From: Pleurotus djamor
Taxonomy: Eukaryota; Basidiomycota; Agaricomycetes; Agaricales; Pleurotaceae
Direction of reading: 5' to 3'
Assembly: GCA_029747585.1 (NCBI GenBank)
Contig: JAPEVF010000171.1
Coordinates: 1-64,000, forward strand
DNA length: 64,000 bases
Below are positions 1-11,839 of this stretch, piece after piece; within the stretch, counting starts at the first letter, position 1, and each line of letters starts with the position of its first letter. The position numbers were made by a program, and so were the translations under genes. The notes beneath the pieces are model-generated. The model ran no database searches. It was given only the letters and a program-made list of their open reading frames with translations, and was not told where the DNA came from.

Positions 1-930
1 CCCCACGGCCCACCCCATGCCCCTCCTGCTCCCAAATGGACCGCCCTTGGCTGCTTCACGTATGTNACTCATCTCCAGTGTTCCATGATATCGTCGCTTA
101 CNCGTTATTTAGTGATCAATCCGCTCCCAAGCGATCCCTCGCCGGGAAGTCCTATGTCGATCCCTCCGGCATGACCGTNGACACTTGTGTCGCNTTCTGC
201 AAGACGAACGGATACCTCTACGCTGGTGTTGAGTTCGGCCAGGAATGCTGTAAGTTCGNACNNTTCNACCTATCGGNCAATNTTGATCNTATCCTATCCT
301 TCAGTCTGCGACTACGCTATCCAATANACTGCTACCCCCGTTTCCAAGTCGCAATGCAACATGCCTTGCACGGGGAACAACAAGCAANCTTGCGGAGCTG
401 GTGATCGTATCAACATATTCTACAGCGGTGGCAAGAAGCCNGAGGTACCCAATCGCGTCAAGACTTGGAAGTATTCTGGCTGCTTCGTGTAGGATCCNTG
501 CTTCGTNTTGATCNANGATCCCCTTCTGATTGCGCTCACAGTGACAGCGTCGAGAACCGTGCCCTCGAACGCCCGATGCCAATCGCTTCTGGTGTAACGG
601 CCCAATCCTGCACAGCCGCGTGCAAGGACGCTGGCTTCAAGTTCGCCGGCTTGGAATTCGGCGCTGAATGCTGTGAGNTCATNTTTCTTCTNCGACTTGC
701 GGATAAAAAATGCAGGTTGGTCATGGCTGACTTCTTGTTCCTTGTCCTTTTCAGTCTGTGGCAATGATCTCGATTCATCCAAAGTCAACGAGAACCAATG
801 CCAGACGGCTTGTGCAGCCGACACCAAACAGTTCTGCGGTGGACCTGACCGTCTTACTGTCTTCACTGATAATTCGAGACCAACTCCGCCCAAGGGACCT
901 GGAGGACCGAAGCCCCATGGTCATCATTAA
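1..930 (+). CDS. WSC-domain secreted/cell-surface protein (5' partial)
   Basis: The gene enters from the left edge in frame 1 with a Pro/His-rich linker that runs into a WSC module (WTALGCFT). An intron follows at about 59-111, then DQSAPKRSLAGKSYV and the Cys-rich repeat (CVAFCKTNGYLYAGVEFGQECC; CTGNNKQ-CGAGDRINIFY). A second WSC module starts WKYSGCF and continues with CTAACKDAGFKFAGLEFGAECC and QTACAADTKQFCGGPDRLTVF. The protein ends PKPHGHH with TAA at 928-930. WSC domains are Cys-rich carbohydrate-binding modules in fungal wall sensors and secreted proteins. The tandem modules and Pro linkers suggest a multi-WSC extracellular protein. Many N bases sit in the introns and some in exons, so exact splice sites are uncertain. 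The N-terminus lies outside the window. Confidence 0.85.
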
Positions 931-1169
931 ATCATTCGATCAGAGCATCCCGACCNNCCCCNTTGTAGCATCTTTGTTCTTTGTTCGTTCTGCTATTGAT
1001 GCTCTTGTCTGATGTGTCGCTTTCGTCAATACCCATAGTACTAGGACTTTGTTGTCGATGTTTTGACCGAACTAATACCAATCATCATTTTGTTGTGATG
1101 TTCAATACCTACAGANTGATAACTGTGATCAAGGATGCGAACACTCNGTGCTCGGTATCCAATCAACAT

Positions 1170-2732
1170 TCACCACCCGAGTTCCTCCAATGTAAGTCCC
1201 CANACTTGACCACGCTCGTCAGCCTTGTTGGCTATCCTCTGTCCTCTATCGAGCGCTGAGATCTTAGCGACATCTTCGGGTTGCAAGAACGGCAACTAGT
1301 GCAATTAAGGCAAACATGTAAGCNACCCGGNATAGATGAAAGAACAAAGCGAAAACACACACNTACATTCAGGTTCTCTTTCTGACGAGATTCGTTGGCA
1401 CTCTTCGGCGCAGCAGCGACACCGCGGGATAGATGCCACGCTAGGACAATTTGGGCTGGTGAGACTCCATATTTTCCCGCCAGCTCAACGATGGTAGGAT
1501 CGGTGAGAACAGTTTGGTAACCTATGCGCAAGGTGATTGATCAATATCCATCAATCAGTAGGTAACCCAAGGGTTCCATACCNGTTGGCGTATAAGCAGT
1601 AACTGCGATACCTTTTTCCTTGCAGTACTCCAACAGCTTAGGTTGTGCGAGGAATGGATGAAGCCTAGATGTGAACGACGATANCNAATNCGTNNATTCN
1701 ANNGNNTATTCNGGNGANTGAGGACGTACTCGACTTGGTTAACGGCTGGGACCACTTTCGCNGTCTTGAGCAGCTCTTCGAGGCTGATCGAATGGGTAAA
1801 TCNCAAAGGGTGAAAATTGGATGTCAGCAGAGCCCATGGACTGATTGTGGTCNAAGTTGAAGTGCAACTCACGTTTTGATTGAGTAATTGCTNACTCCTA
1901 TAGCCTTNACCTTCCCCGTGTCGAGGAGCTTCTCAACATCGGCCCAGACATCGTTGAGTGTCGGNGAGCTGACAACCTTGATGCTCCCATCTGGGTTGCG
2001 AGGGAAATCTGTGGTCTCTGCACAATAGACCGCATAATAAGTACGTGTCTAGGCTGGAANGGCGGTAACAGCGTACCATCATAGAATACACGTTGGGGGA
2101 AGTGAACGAGGTACTAANTCCAGTAANGACATCAGAGCGGAAATTTCCCCGGTAGGCAATTATATCTTACCAAATCGATATAATCGGTTCCGAGGTTCTC
2201 GAGGGATTTTTGAAAGGACTCGGCAACCCTCGAATGATGATTCCANCTAGCCCGGAGAGGGTGGATTAGACAGCTGCCNCTTAGCTCTAGCATGAGAAGA
2301 AGTATCAACTCACGGCAATTTGGTGGTGATGAACAATTCTTCGCGCGGAATACCTGATTCTCGGATGGCGTTACCGACAGATTTCTCCGTATCTGCCATG
2401 CGNGGTTAGCTNACCCCATGTCACGTCGTCTGAAGACCACTCACAGTAGATTTGGGCAGTATCGATGTGCCTGTAGCCGCTCTGTCAAAATGGGTGGTTG
2501 TAAGACCTACACAAGTTATCATCTGTAGGTGAAGGGGAAGCTACCTTGAGAGCGGTAAGGAACCACTCCTTGGCTTGCGTCCTTTCTTCCTCGGTCAAAC
2601 CAGCCCAACCACCGAGCGCTATGATCGACGTTAGCCATCCTACCCCAATTGGTCAGAGCTATGACATCGAGGCTCACCAAGGGCGGGCATGCGAGCGCCG
2701 GTGTTGAGGACGATCGGAGGATAGGCAGACAT
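1170..2732 (-). CDS. Aldo/keto reductase (AKR-1)
   Basis: NADPH-dependent aldo/keto reductase of the small monomeric AKR type. The start [19 protein letters not shown] (ATG at 2732-2730) is the usual AKR beta-hairpin entry. Later exons give [18 protein letters not shown], an IDTA-type strand, TTKLP, YIDL and [13 protein letters not shown] carrying the catalytic-loop His. They continue with a NQVEYV strand, then [18 protein letters not shown] and the cofactor-binding [15 protein letters not shown]. The chain ends LTLEELGW at TGA 1170-1172. Several introns of 50-70 nt interrupt it and N bases fall in exons. It lies head-to-tail with a second AKR (3027-4416) of the same layout, so the pair looks like a tandem duplication. 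Substrate is not predictable; general cytosolic carbonyl reduction is likely. Confidence 0.85.
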
Positions 2733-3026
2733 AATGCTATATGCGTGTATTCGAATGGGCGAGAGGATGAGGGTAGGAAGCAATAAATACCTAGCTCTCC
2801 AGGACGACGCGCCTTTAGTACACAGCAAAATGACCGGTCCTGGAGGGGATTACTCAGCTCTCTGACCTTTGTCATTGCCCGGATGGTGGAGAAGATCGAT
2901 AAAAATAAGAAGAATGCCCGAAAATAGGGATTGATATCATCTTTATCATTTGGTAAACGACTGATAGCCGACGTACGGAGGCTTCTGAATGGAGCAGACG
3001 AGCGAAGAGGCAAGTATTGCGTCAAT

Positions 3027-4416
3027 TTACCACCCTAACTCCTCCATGGTGGCACCCCACACTTTGCCATGTTCATCAGGCTTGTTGCAGAGTCGTAGAC
3101 CTTTATCGAGACCTGATATACGTTGGAGATCGGCGGGCTCCAGGACAGGTAGCTGTGGTAGAAGCCAAAAATAAACCATCGAGACTATTTATAGAAAACC
3201 GGAGGATGCTCACGTTTATGTTCTCCCTTTGTCGCTCGGCATTAGCACTCTTCGGTGTGACGATCACGCCACGGGACATGTGCCAAGCTAGGATAACCTG
3301 TGCCGGGGAAACTCTGTATTTCGAGGCCAGCTCAACGATTACTGGGTCGTCTCGAACGGTCTGATAGCCTGTAAACCACGAGTCAGTGATATGGCGATTT
3401 GGGAGCGGCTTTGGACATACCTGTTGGCGTATAAGCAGTAATGGCGATCCCTTTCTGCTTGCAATAATCGACCAGCTCGGGTTGAGCGAGGTATGGGTGC
3501 AATCTAGGTAGGATTAACGGATGTCAAGAATCAAACAACGAGGCTGACGCACTCGACCTGATTGACTGCTGGCACGACTTTAGCACTTTCGAGGAGAATT
3601 TCAAGACTATTAGGGGACGAAGAAATGTTGATAGGGATAGGGTTTGATGCTGGAGGTTCAACTTACTTCTTGATTGAGAAGTTACTGACGCCGATGGCTC
3701 GAACTTTGCCGGTATCTAGAAGCTTCTCCATATCGGCCCAAATCTTGGTGAAGGGGTAGTTGGTTGTCTTGGGAGTGCCATCCGGGTTCTTAGGGAGTGG
3801 GTCATTTGCTAGAAGAGCGGTGAGTAGATTATCAGGTTGAGGAACTATGGACTGACGATCGTATAAGATGGGTTGGGGCCAATGAATGAGATACTATGAC
3901 ACAATGTCACTACTTCAGTACGCCCTTCGAAGGGCGAACTTACTAAATCGATGTAACCGAGACCTAGGGCATCCAAGGATTCTTGGAAGGATTCGGCCAC
4001 CCGAGCATAGTGATGCCAGGGTAGCTTAGTAGTGATAAATAATTCCTCCCTGGGAATACCAGACTCTCGGACGGCGTTCCCAACGTATTTCTCGGTGTCT
4101 GAACGAAGAGGGTTAGAATCACTTTTCGAGAAAAATGAAGCGGACTGACGGTAATTGTACGCAGTATCAATGTGCTTATAGCCACTCTGCACCTATGTTG
4201 AGCGACATTCTCAAGCCGCATCGTAACAGGCGATACTACCTTCAGCGCAGTCAAAAACCAGGCTTGGGAAGTTGCTTGCTGTTCCGGTGTTGTCCCGCTC
4301 CATCCTCCTAGCCCTGTGCTCCTGTTAGTACACCTTGTAAAGCAGATCGTAAATTACTCGCCAATGGCAGGCATCTCGACGCCATTGTTAAGTTTGATAA
4401 CGGGGATGGTAGACAT
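3027..4416 (-). CDS. Aldo/keto reductase (AKR-2)
   Basis: Second tandem AKR. It starts MSTIPVIKLNNGVEMPAIG at ATG 4416-4414. Exons encode GYKHIDTAYNYR (the catalytic Asp and Tyr region), [19 protein letters not shown] (catalytic Lys) and RVAESFQESLDALGLGYIDL. After an intron come YLIHWPQPILYDRQ (catalytic His), ANDPLPKNPDGTPKTTNY and [20 protein letters not shown]. The C-terminus is GKVWGATMEELGW with TAA at 3027-3029. All four residues of the AKR tetrad are visible, so the enzyme looks intact. It shares gene layout and C-terminal sequence with AKR-1 and probably arose with it by duplication. The substrate is unknown. Confidence 0.88.
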
Positions 4417-5200
4417 GGAGTATGGCGATGTTGGAGGTCAATGGGAGAGTTTGTGTTCTTTTTATGCATCTCTCGTCGAGATTACTCATCCACTGGTCAG
4501 CTGTCGCGTCATTCTGTGTTCCAAAATACTGGATCAAGACGGTGCAGTGTGAAGAAAGACGACTGACATTGAAAGTGTATTTATAGTCGCCATCGGGCTG
4601 TCGCCGGGCCGCGATGTCCCCAGAAAGGCTATTGAGCGCTTGGGCGCTTATCCACTTGAACCTTCTGTTCACTACAGTCTCCCTCAGCGAAGATTCAAAG
4701 GATGGATCGAATGAAAACTCTGAGTCTTAGGCAAGGCGAAAACTATATAATGTTGTAATTAATAGAGTGACCGTCGTGAGCTACCCATTTAGTGGCTCTC
4801 CCCTTCTCTTCGTCCTATCTCAAAGTGAGTGAGTCCCTAAGCGCATAGCATAAATGGGCATACTCTCATGTTGTGACATTAGGATTTGCTCATCGGAGCT
4901 ACCAGGTCCTCGTCGGTCGCGCATCACAAATGATGTTCGCGTTGCAAATTGGCACTGGTCGGTTGACTGGTGAACCATGTGGTCCCTTTGCGCGTTGTAT
5001 TGAACTTTTTGGTTTTAAGCATACGCGTAGAGCAACCGACCCTCGTTTCTCCAACGATCACCTCCTTACAAAGTGAATGGAGCCACTGAAACCATCATCT
5101 TATAGCCGATCTAGCAACTGACGTCGGCAAAGTTACACTTGGGCGTTCCAGACCTCCACAATGTATTGACAAAGTGCACACTTCAATGCTCAGGACGACG
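4417..5200. other. Intergenic region between AKR-2 and SKL-1
   Basis: No credible gene. It should hold the AKR-2 promoter on the left and the distal SKL-1 promoter on the right. The stretch near 5120-5190 (CGGCAAAGTT, GGGCGTTC, TTGACAAAGT, ACACTTCAA) has recognisable counterparts upstream of SKL-2 on the minus strand around 23940-24030. Confidence 0.5.
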
Positions 5201-5290
5201 TATAAAAGGATGCCTTTCAAAGCCCTATGGTCCTCAGGTTGATCCTCATCTCCAATACTCCTCTACTACTCCGAGCGCGTGGCTGGTCCA
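5201..5290 (+). promoter_or_regulatory. SKL-type core promoter and leader of SKL-1
   Basis: TATAAAAG starts at 5201. CAGGTTGATCCTC follows at 5235, 34 nt downstream, where transcription would be expected to begin. GCGTGGCTGGTCCA lies at 5277-5290, 38 nt before the ATG. GGTTGATCC and GGCTGGTCC form an imperfect direct repeat whose starts are 44 nt apart. The same arrangement precedes seven other family members. Confidence 0.75.
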
Positions 5291-5327
5291 TCCTCTTCAT
5301 CCTTTCATCCTATCCGCTACTTCTATC

Positions 5328-6722
5328 ATGAACTTACGACAAATCATCGGTTCATCCGTCGTCCTCGCCTGTGTTCTGGCCGTCTACTCGTCGCCGATCG
5401 TTTACGGCGACGATGGTGAAAGCTGTGATATCCAAGCTCGTGGCTACGAGAACTTCGACCTAGCTTTACAATTGCGGGAACTAGCTCTTAGCTACGCTCC
5501 CTCCGACTCGGTAAGTTCCTCCTCTTCTATTCCGTAGCCGTCCTAATTGACTCGTATATTTCAGGACGATCTCGACGCTGTTCACGACAAGCGAGCTACG
5601 AAGCCTGCACCTGCGAAACCCAAGGCGAAGCCTGCCCCTGCGCCCGCTAAGCCTAAACCCGCTCCTGCTAAGCCGAAGCCCGCACCAGCACCAGCGAAAC
5701 CCAAGCCAGCTCCTGCACCTGCGAAGCCGAAACCTGCATCTGCACCAGCGAAACCCAAACCAGGTTCCAAGCCACCCCCTTCGCAGCCTGGAAATAAACC
5801 GCCGCCCAAGAACTCTGCTTCCTGCAAAGTCAAGCGACGTGGTCTCATCCTCGGAAAACGTGCCTTTGATACCACCTGCAGTATGTGACTTTTTCACCGT
5901 TTTGTATGCGTTATATTTAGCTATTGTCATGACAGAGGAAGCTACTCTTACGTTGGGTGGAGTGACGAAGACAATCTCCCAGGTCGGTCAACAAGGAAAT
6001 TCAGCGATCACATATCAAGTTGTTGGTGGCTGGCCAGACCCTACGACTGGGAAGGACGTAACTGCCTACGCGAAAACCGGAAAGAGTTCGTCATCTCCAC
6101 CTCCTACTTAGGCTCCACGAACTGACGGTATACCATTCCTTGCTAGCTCCCTCCGAGACCTTCTCATCAGAGATCAAGTGGCTTGGAAAGACGGATCAAC
6201 TACTCGCCGAGGGAAAATACGAAGGTCGCCAATTTATCGTCTTCCATGGCGTCACTGGTAAACTCGACATCACCGGGACGACGTACTGGAAGAACCTTGC
6301 ACAGAAATTCATGATGAAAGGAGATATGGCCGGATGTGAAGCCGAGGTCAAGAAGACATTGATTCCTTTGATCGTGAAGGAAGCCAAGGTCTATGTGTAA
6401 GCTATCCTCCCTTGTTCCCTTCTTAGCAGTGCGCTGATGACAGACATCTACTTTAGTGACAAATTCCAAGTCTTGCACACGGACGTCCAACCTGGCAACA
6501 TCCTTTGGGATGCTGCCGGCGCTGACCCTACTCTCATCGACTGGGGCAGAGCCGAGGAGGTTGCTTCGGTGAGTCAACGCGTCTTCGTACTAATTGTGGA
6601 CAAGAGCTAACGGCTTCATTGGTCCACAGTGGTCTGACGCTGTGGCCAAGCGTGTCACTGCTCAGGCGGAATTCTCATTCTTGAAAGGCGACGAGAGGAT
6701 TTGCCATAATTTTAGTGGTTAG
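5328..6722 (+). CDS. SKL-1, predicted secreted kinase-like protein with Kex2-type module
   Basis: Six exons, about 5328-5510, 5565-5880, 5936-6085, 6147-6396, 6457-6568 and 6630-6722, giving about 367 residues. Exon 1 encodes a signal peptide (MNLRQIIGSSVVLACVLAVY, SSP) and a pro-region. Exon 2 begins with a dibasic site (HDKR), then PAPAKPKP-type repeats, then NSASC-KVKRRGLILGKRAF-DTTC. Exon 3 holds a Gly-rich strand (VGQQGNSAITYQV) and the presumed ATP-binding Lys in VTAYAKTG. Exon 4 holds an alpha-C-like segment (FSSEIKWLGKTDQLLAEG) and the hinge strand RQFIVFHGV. Exon 5 has HTDVQPGNILWD and TLIDWGRAEEVA. Exon 6 ends FSFLKGDERIC. These are the landmarks of a kinase or APH-like fold, but the chain stops about 40 residues after DWG. 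The 5936 acceptor is a choice; an acceptor after TTTAG would add six residues. It is closest to SKL-2. Confidence 0.85.
5613..5766 (+). repeat. Coding Pro-Ala-Lys repeat in SKL-1 exon 2
   Basis: Tandem units encode PAPAKPKPAPA-type peptides, built from repeated GCT/CCT/AAG/CCC codons. The tract forms the flexible linker between the two dibasic sites. Its length differs in every family member, which fits slippage or unequal exchange. Confidence 0.8.
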
Positions 6723-6871
6723 TAGTGGAGACTCTCTGTAAAGAGAAATATAAAGCGATGATTTATTGGGTCACCGTGCCGACTTGCGCGACCGAAGCGT
6801 AGAAATCACGATATCAAATAGGACAAGTAACAACATTGATCGGGCTACATCAAGTCGGAGAACCCTGGTCA

Positions 6872-9147
6872 TTACTTACGCCGAACAAGGCGTATGGCAA
6901 CAGGTCCGACACCCAACGTCATATTCACTTGGACCCCCTTCAGCACGCGTTCTTTCCACTCTGCTTTCGTCTCACGAGCTGAGTTCATTGCAGGTTCTAT
7001 CCTCCAGTCTTTGAGGACGGCGCTCAGGAAGGAGACGGCTTCTGTTATGGCGAAGCGACGGCCGATGCCTGTAGAGAACATAGATGAATAACGTTAACCA
7101 CGGTCTACCCCAAGGCAGGAGAGAGGTTAATGACTAACAAGCACGAGAGCCAACGGAGAACATGGAGATATCGTTCTCAGATACGCCATGCCACCTCGAA
7201 GGACGGTACGCTTCTGGCTGAGGAAAATGTCGTGGATTGGAATCTTCATGTAAAACAACAATCAGTGACGCCGGTCAAAGTCAAGCAAATCGAAGAAAGT
7301 ACTCTTCAAGCACACTCACGTATTCCAACGAGGTCGACAACGAGACGTGTCCCTTTCTCGACAGGCACTTGGTGAGCGACGCCATTCTCATCGTAGGTCT
7401 TGAGGATGAGGTCCTCCGCAGCGTCGCGGGTGATCACATACCCAACAGCTGGTGTCCACCCAGTTAGACCCGCGTGGGCGAAGGATGGAAGGGCGTGACA
7501 TGTGAAACATTCGGAGGGCTTCGAGGAAGCATGCTTCAACTTTGGATGTTTCATGAGGTCCGAAGTCTTCTGACTATAGCCGTGTCAGGGTTAACACACA
7601 AATAGTTATTCGTACAGGGAGACGAACCAATTCTTGGCTTCGGATTTCTTCGAAAACTTCCTGTTGAATATCCTGATGGAGTGCTAACATAAAGACGGTA
7701 GCATCAAGAGCATGGGCAGTAGATTCTACGAGGAATGATTAGTGGGTTTGTAAGAAAGAAGGAAGGTAGTGCCTACCGTGTCCAGCGAGTAACATGAGGA
7801 AGGTATTTCCACTCTACCAAAAGCATGGTTAATGATGCGCACCAATCGAATCCGACACGGAGAACTCACCAATTCATTATCGGTCAGAGCCATCTTCCCC
7901 TCTGCTTCGCTTGCCTGTATCAGCAAACTGAAAACATCACTCCGATCGGCTGATTCTCCAACGGCCAGTTCATGACGTCGCGTCTCGATGAGATCCTTCA
8001 TGAAAACCTTGAGGAGACGAAAAGCCTTGTCAATGTCCTGAAGGCTACAAGATTCTAAGTCATTAGATATCAAGCAGTAAAAGATATCGCATTGGAGACA
8101 TGCGTACCGTTTCACAGGTAACTTGAATATCCATCCGGGTAATATAGCTTTGGCCACCGAAGTATCAGACACGATGGTGAGAGCTTCAGCGAAGTTCATT
8201 TCTGTATCTTCGGATTCAAACTTCCATGGAATGGCTTTACCAAAGCCACACCTCGTAATGACGAGGAGAGTTAACTGTGATGAAGACAGGAAATCAATTC
8301 TGCTGGTCGTTTATAGCGGACTGACTGACTTTGATGGTGAGATGACTGATTGAAGGGATCGTGACGACGTCAGACTTGTTCCAACCCTCAGCAGCACAGA
8401 TATCCTGGTATAACGAAGAAACTTCTTCGCGAATCAAGGAATATCTGAATGGCCGACATTCCATGAGTTCGCGGATTCCCTTTCACTCAGGCTGTATAAC
8501 GCACGTATTGCTCGAAAAGGCTGGGGCCATTATGCGACGATGTCGTCTCCAGTCTGCCCCGTTCGCAGCAAATACATTGGGACCCCAAACTCTAACAACC
8601 AAATTTGAAACCCAGGTTAGCATACCACTGATCACCCAGTGAAGAGGGAATCGGGAACACGCACGAGATAACTTCGTTCGCATCTTCAGCCTTCTTGAAT
8701 GGTCTCTGGGTAGAAGCGATTTGCTTCGCAACTTCTATCGACCTGGTATAGATGGATGGTTTTCCAGAGAGCAGGGGAAGGACGCTTATAGTTTCTGCCC
8801 TGTATTTTGAGTAGACTTGAGTTGGCGGTGAACATTCAAACTTTTAGTACCGTCGAGAAATGCACGAGTTTGTGAGTACCTTGGTCCTTCCAAAACCACG
8901 GCCACGCAATCCCGGGATTCAATCGACAGGTTGGAATGAGAACACCCAGGGCCTCCATAGGCGCAAAGGCACACTTCATACGCGGAAGAAGGTCGATTTT
9001 CTGTCGAATTATCGGTCAATTTCACAAGGGAGCATCGAAGCCAAGCAAGACTTTTTCACTAACCTTGCGAAAAACGATGACTTTCAATAGTCTGTCGACC
9101 ACCAGAACGCACAGGATGGCGCCGACAGCGACAGAGAGAGTCGACAT
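6872..9147 (-). CDS. Cytochrome P450 (P450-1)
   Basis: Microsomal P450. The start MSTLSVAVGAILCVLVVDRL at ATG 9147-9145 gives a membrane anchor. Internal exons encode VWGPNVFAANGADWRRHRRI and MAPAFSSNT (C-helix WxxxR). Others encode a helix with QASEAEGKMALTDNEL and KVEACFLEALRMF, which contains the ExxR motif. A domain GYVITRDAAEDLILKTYDEN follows. The heme-side exon reads GIGRRFAITEAVSFLSAVL after an intron that separates it from the preceding cysteine region. The gene ends VAIRLVRRK with TAA at 6872-6874. It converges on SKL-1. One splice donor after ALRMF appears altered compared with two paralogous sequences here, so expression of an intact protein is not certain. Substrate unknown. Confidence 0.8.
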
Positions 9148-9704
9148 CGTCTAAACGTACAGACCGGCGGAGAAATGAAATGCTGCTGATGCTACTGGAA
9201 GCAGAGGGAGGAAAATCAAAGGCGTGGCCATCATTGACGAAGGTGTGCGTTCGATAGGGCCAGTCAACCTGAGGAAAGTAGCAGGGTAGGCAAGATGGGC
9301 GGCGGTCTCACGCAGCCTCCAGCCCGAAAATGGAATGGCAAAAGTAGTACATAAGTATGTGGGATGGAAGGTTAGAGGTGGAAACGGACTGGCGACTGCG
9401 GGCGCTCACGGAGGCAACGTCAAAATTCATTGAATATTATATTCAACGTTCGGCTTCATCTTGTGAAGCAGTAGTGTATCTACAAAGTACAGATGGCTAA
9501 TGTAATATTTGTACAAAATCTCAGTTTAGTTTTGCTCTGCTTAATATCGTCGAGTAGATCAGTTAAAAATGGTACATATACATAAATACGTTGACGGTCC
9601 TTGTCGTTTTATCGTCAGATGGATATTGGGCGATCTAATATGTGCAATGGAACGAAACAGTCATGTCATGGACGAAAGAATGAGAATCGGAGTGGACATC
9701 TGCA
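9148..9704. other. Intergenic region, P450-1 promoter and STE3 3' flank
   Basis: No gene seen. AT-richer sequence at 9420-9600 is consistent with the 3' flank of the receptor gene; the left part would hold the P450-1 promoter. Confidence 0.4.
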
Positions 9705-11700
9705 TCAAGCACCATGTCTGGTCTCCGTATGTACCGTAACCCAGATAGCATCAGGTAGCCGGGGTTGTGTCGATGGCAGTGGTGGCGATGTGTCTTCCTC
9801 ACCAGTCACCGAGGGTCGTCGTGACGAAGCAGCCGAGCTCGTCCCCGAGTAGAATGACCTGTCATCCTCGCTCGGTATATCCTGCAAATCCCTAAACGGT
9901 GCCGGCGTAGGCGTGCGTACACGCTGCGGTCGTGAATTCTGCGAAACGAGGTATATACGGTCGACGGATTGTGTTGAACGAAGTGTAAAGTTGCTCGTTT
10001 TGTTGGTCAGGAATGAAGGTGGGGCTGTGTTGAAGTCGACGAGTGATTCACAAGAAGTTGATGGAGAGTAGTCATGGAGGGGAGAGAGCTCGATGCGTGG
10101 GGGCAGACTTTCAACGGATGGTGTGGGGCGTAAAGAGGAAGCGGCAAGTGAGCTCGTAGAAGAGCCGGCAATTGGGTTCGAAAAGATGGGACGAGGCGTT
10201 CTTCGAATGAGGCAGAGTTAGTCAGGCTCACAGCGTAGAGTAAAGCGATGACTTACGATGGTAGGCCGACTCTGGGGCGGGCAGCTTCGACTGCAGCACC
10301 ATAATAAGGCAGAGTGGAGATACTGAAGGAATCAGGATCTCGCTTGATGGGCGTGTGCGGGAAAGAAGAGTTTGTGGAGGCGGTGTACAATGGTGGAAGA
10401 CCTTTCTCCACGTCGGTATTATCGCTGGAATTCTGCGTAGTTGAGGTCGGCGAAGAGGTACTTGACAAACCGAAAGTAGAGAGGCGAAGTGGCTTGGGAA
10501 AACTGGCGAAATGATCAGACACGGGCACATGCCAATCCGACGTGGATCACTGGCTTACCTGTTAGGTGCAATCCCGGGCAGAGGGCCTTTCTTTCCGGTA
10601 TCCCTGCGCCTGAACACCTTCACGCGGATCCAAGCCCAAAGTTTAGAGTATTCCTTCTTCGCCTCTTCTCCGAATCCAAAGAAGATAAAGAAGATGATAG
10701 CCGAGACAGGCATCGCCGCCCAGAGCAGCATCATGGTGGAAATGAAACGAGGGGGTAGCAAAACGGCCGGGAAGAGGGCGACTCGAGAGAAATTGAAATG
10801 GACATCCTCCCAAGTCGTCCAGGGACGGAGACCGCCCATGATGTTGTTCCACAAGTTCAAGCTGGTGAGGACAGTGCCCCATACGATTTCCGTAATAGCC
10901 ATGGCAATGAGACGGAGGTAACGATTAGGCGTCAAAGCAGAGTTGGAATTTTGCAAATGCGCGGCGAATGTGATGCGACGACGAATAAAATGGTGCAACG
11001 CAAGAGCTGGGAAGTAAGGTAATTAGTGTCAAGTGTTGAAAATTGGGGAGGGTAATGCCTTACAAGCATAAACGAGTGTCATGAGAGAGAAAAAGAGGGG
11101 AGGAACCCAGATGATCATCACCGCAGGGATGGATATAAATACTGTTGCTTGACATCCAATATACTGGAAGACATCGTAACGGTGCCCTTGCACAATGTAA
11201 TCTGAGTCGCAGGTGAGATAGGTCAAGAAGAGAGGGAGAAAGCGTAGGCGACGCACGTAAAGCCATAAAGATCATAGGCAACCCGAAGCACATCACCGAC
11301 TCAAAGATGATGCGACGTCGCTTGTCGTTGTAATCGTATTGAACCTTGCGGTTCGAGGAAACCATTTCCAAGTGCTTGCAAACGCACATCGTGCAGATAG
11401 GCAGGGCAAACGAAGCTCCCACTATGATCTTAGTGCCTGAGCCCCCCGACTATGATGAGTGTCTCTCAGTCGAACGACTGCAACTTCAACGGACTCACAA
11501 ATATCGCACCAAATTGGATAACGGTCAATGACATCGGCGGCCCATATTATCGAGTTGATTCCGTATATGATGTTTATGACGAAGAGCCACGATATAATAG
11601 CACAAGTTGCTACGTTCCGGGCTCGCCAATGCCATGGAACGGGGATGAGGACGAGGAACGCTGCGACAAACGCTGCGACGGGGAGTTGGGGATACTGCAT
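9705..11700 (-). CDS. STE3: STE3-type pheromone receptor (mating-type B-like GPCR)
   Basis: Seven-transmembrane fungal pheromone receptor of the Ste3/class D family. It starts MQYPQLPVAAFVAAFLVLIP (ATG 11700-11698). TM segments include FVAAFLVLIPVPWHW, ATCAIISWLFVINIIYGIN and KIIVGASFALPICTMCVCKH. The join WCDICTKIIVGAS is characteristic of basidiomycete STE3 proteins. A middle exon has FQYIGCQATVFISIPAVMII and VPPLFFSLMTLVYA. Another has RRRITFAAHLQNSNSALTPN, RYLRLIAMAITEIVWGTV and ISTMMLLWAAMPVSAIIFFI. A long Ser/Thr/Pro-rich cytoplasmic tail follows and ends VHTETRHGA with TGA 9705-9707. The receptor should bind a farnesylated peptide pheromone at the plasma membrane and signal through a heterotrimeric G protein. 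A pheromone precursor gene lies divergently 611 bp away, supporting a B mating locus rather than an isolated STE3-like gene. Confidence 0.92.
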
Positions 11701-11839
11701 GGAGGGGAGACGTGAAAGAGAAGTCTGTAAAGCGTCATTATAAAATCCAGAAATTTGCTTTGAGGAAAATGGCAACAAAGGAACTTGGGGCGGACAATGG
11801 TGGCAGACACGAGGCCGCCTATCATTGCCAAATCGGGAC

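Noticed and set aside
5328..6722. SKL proteins as ordinary cytosolic protein kinases or FunK1 kinases.
   Set aside because: All have signal peptides and Kex2-like sites, and lack the FunK1-size C-lobe and an APE-type segment.
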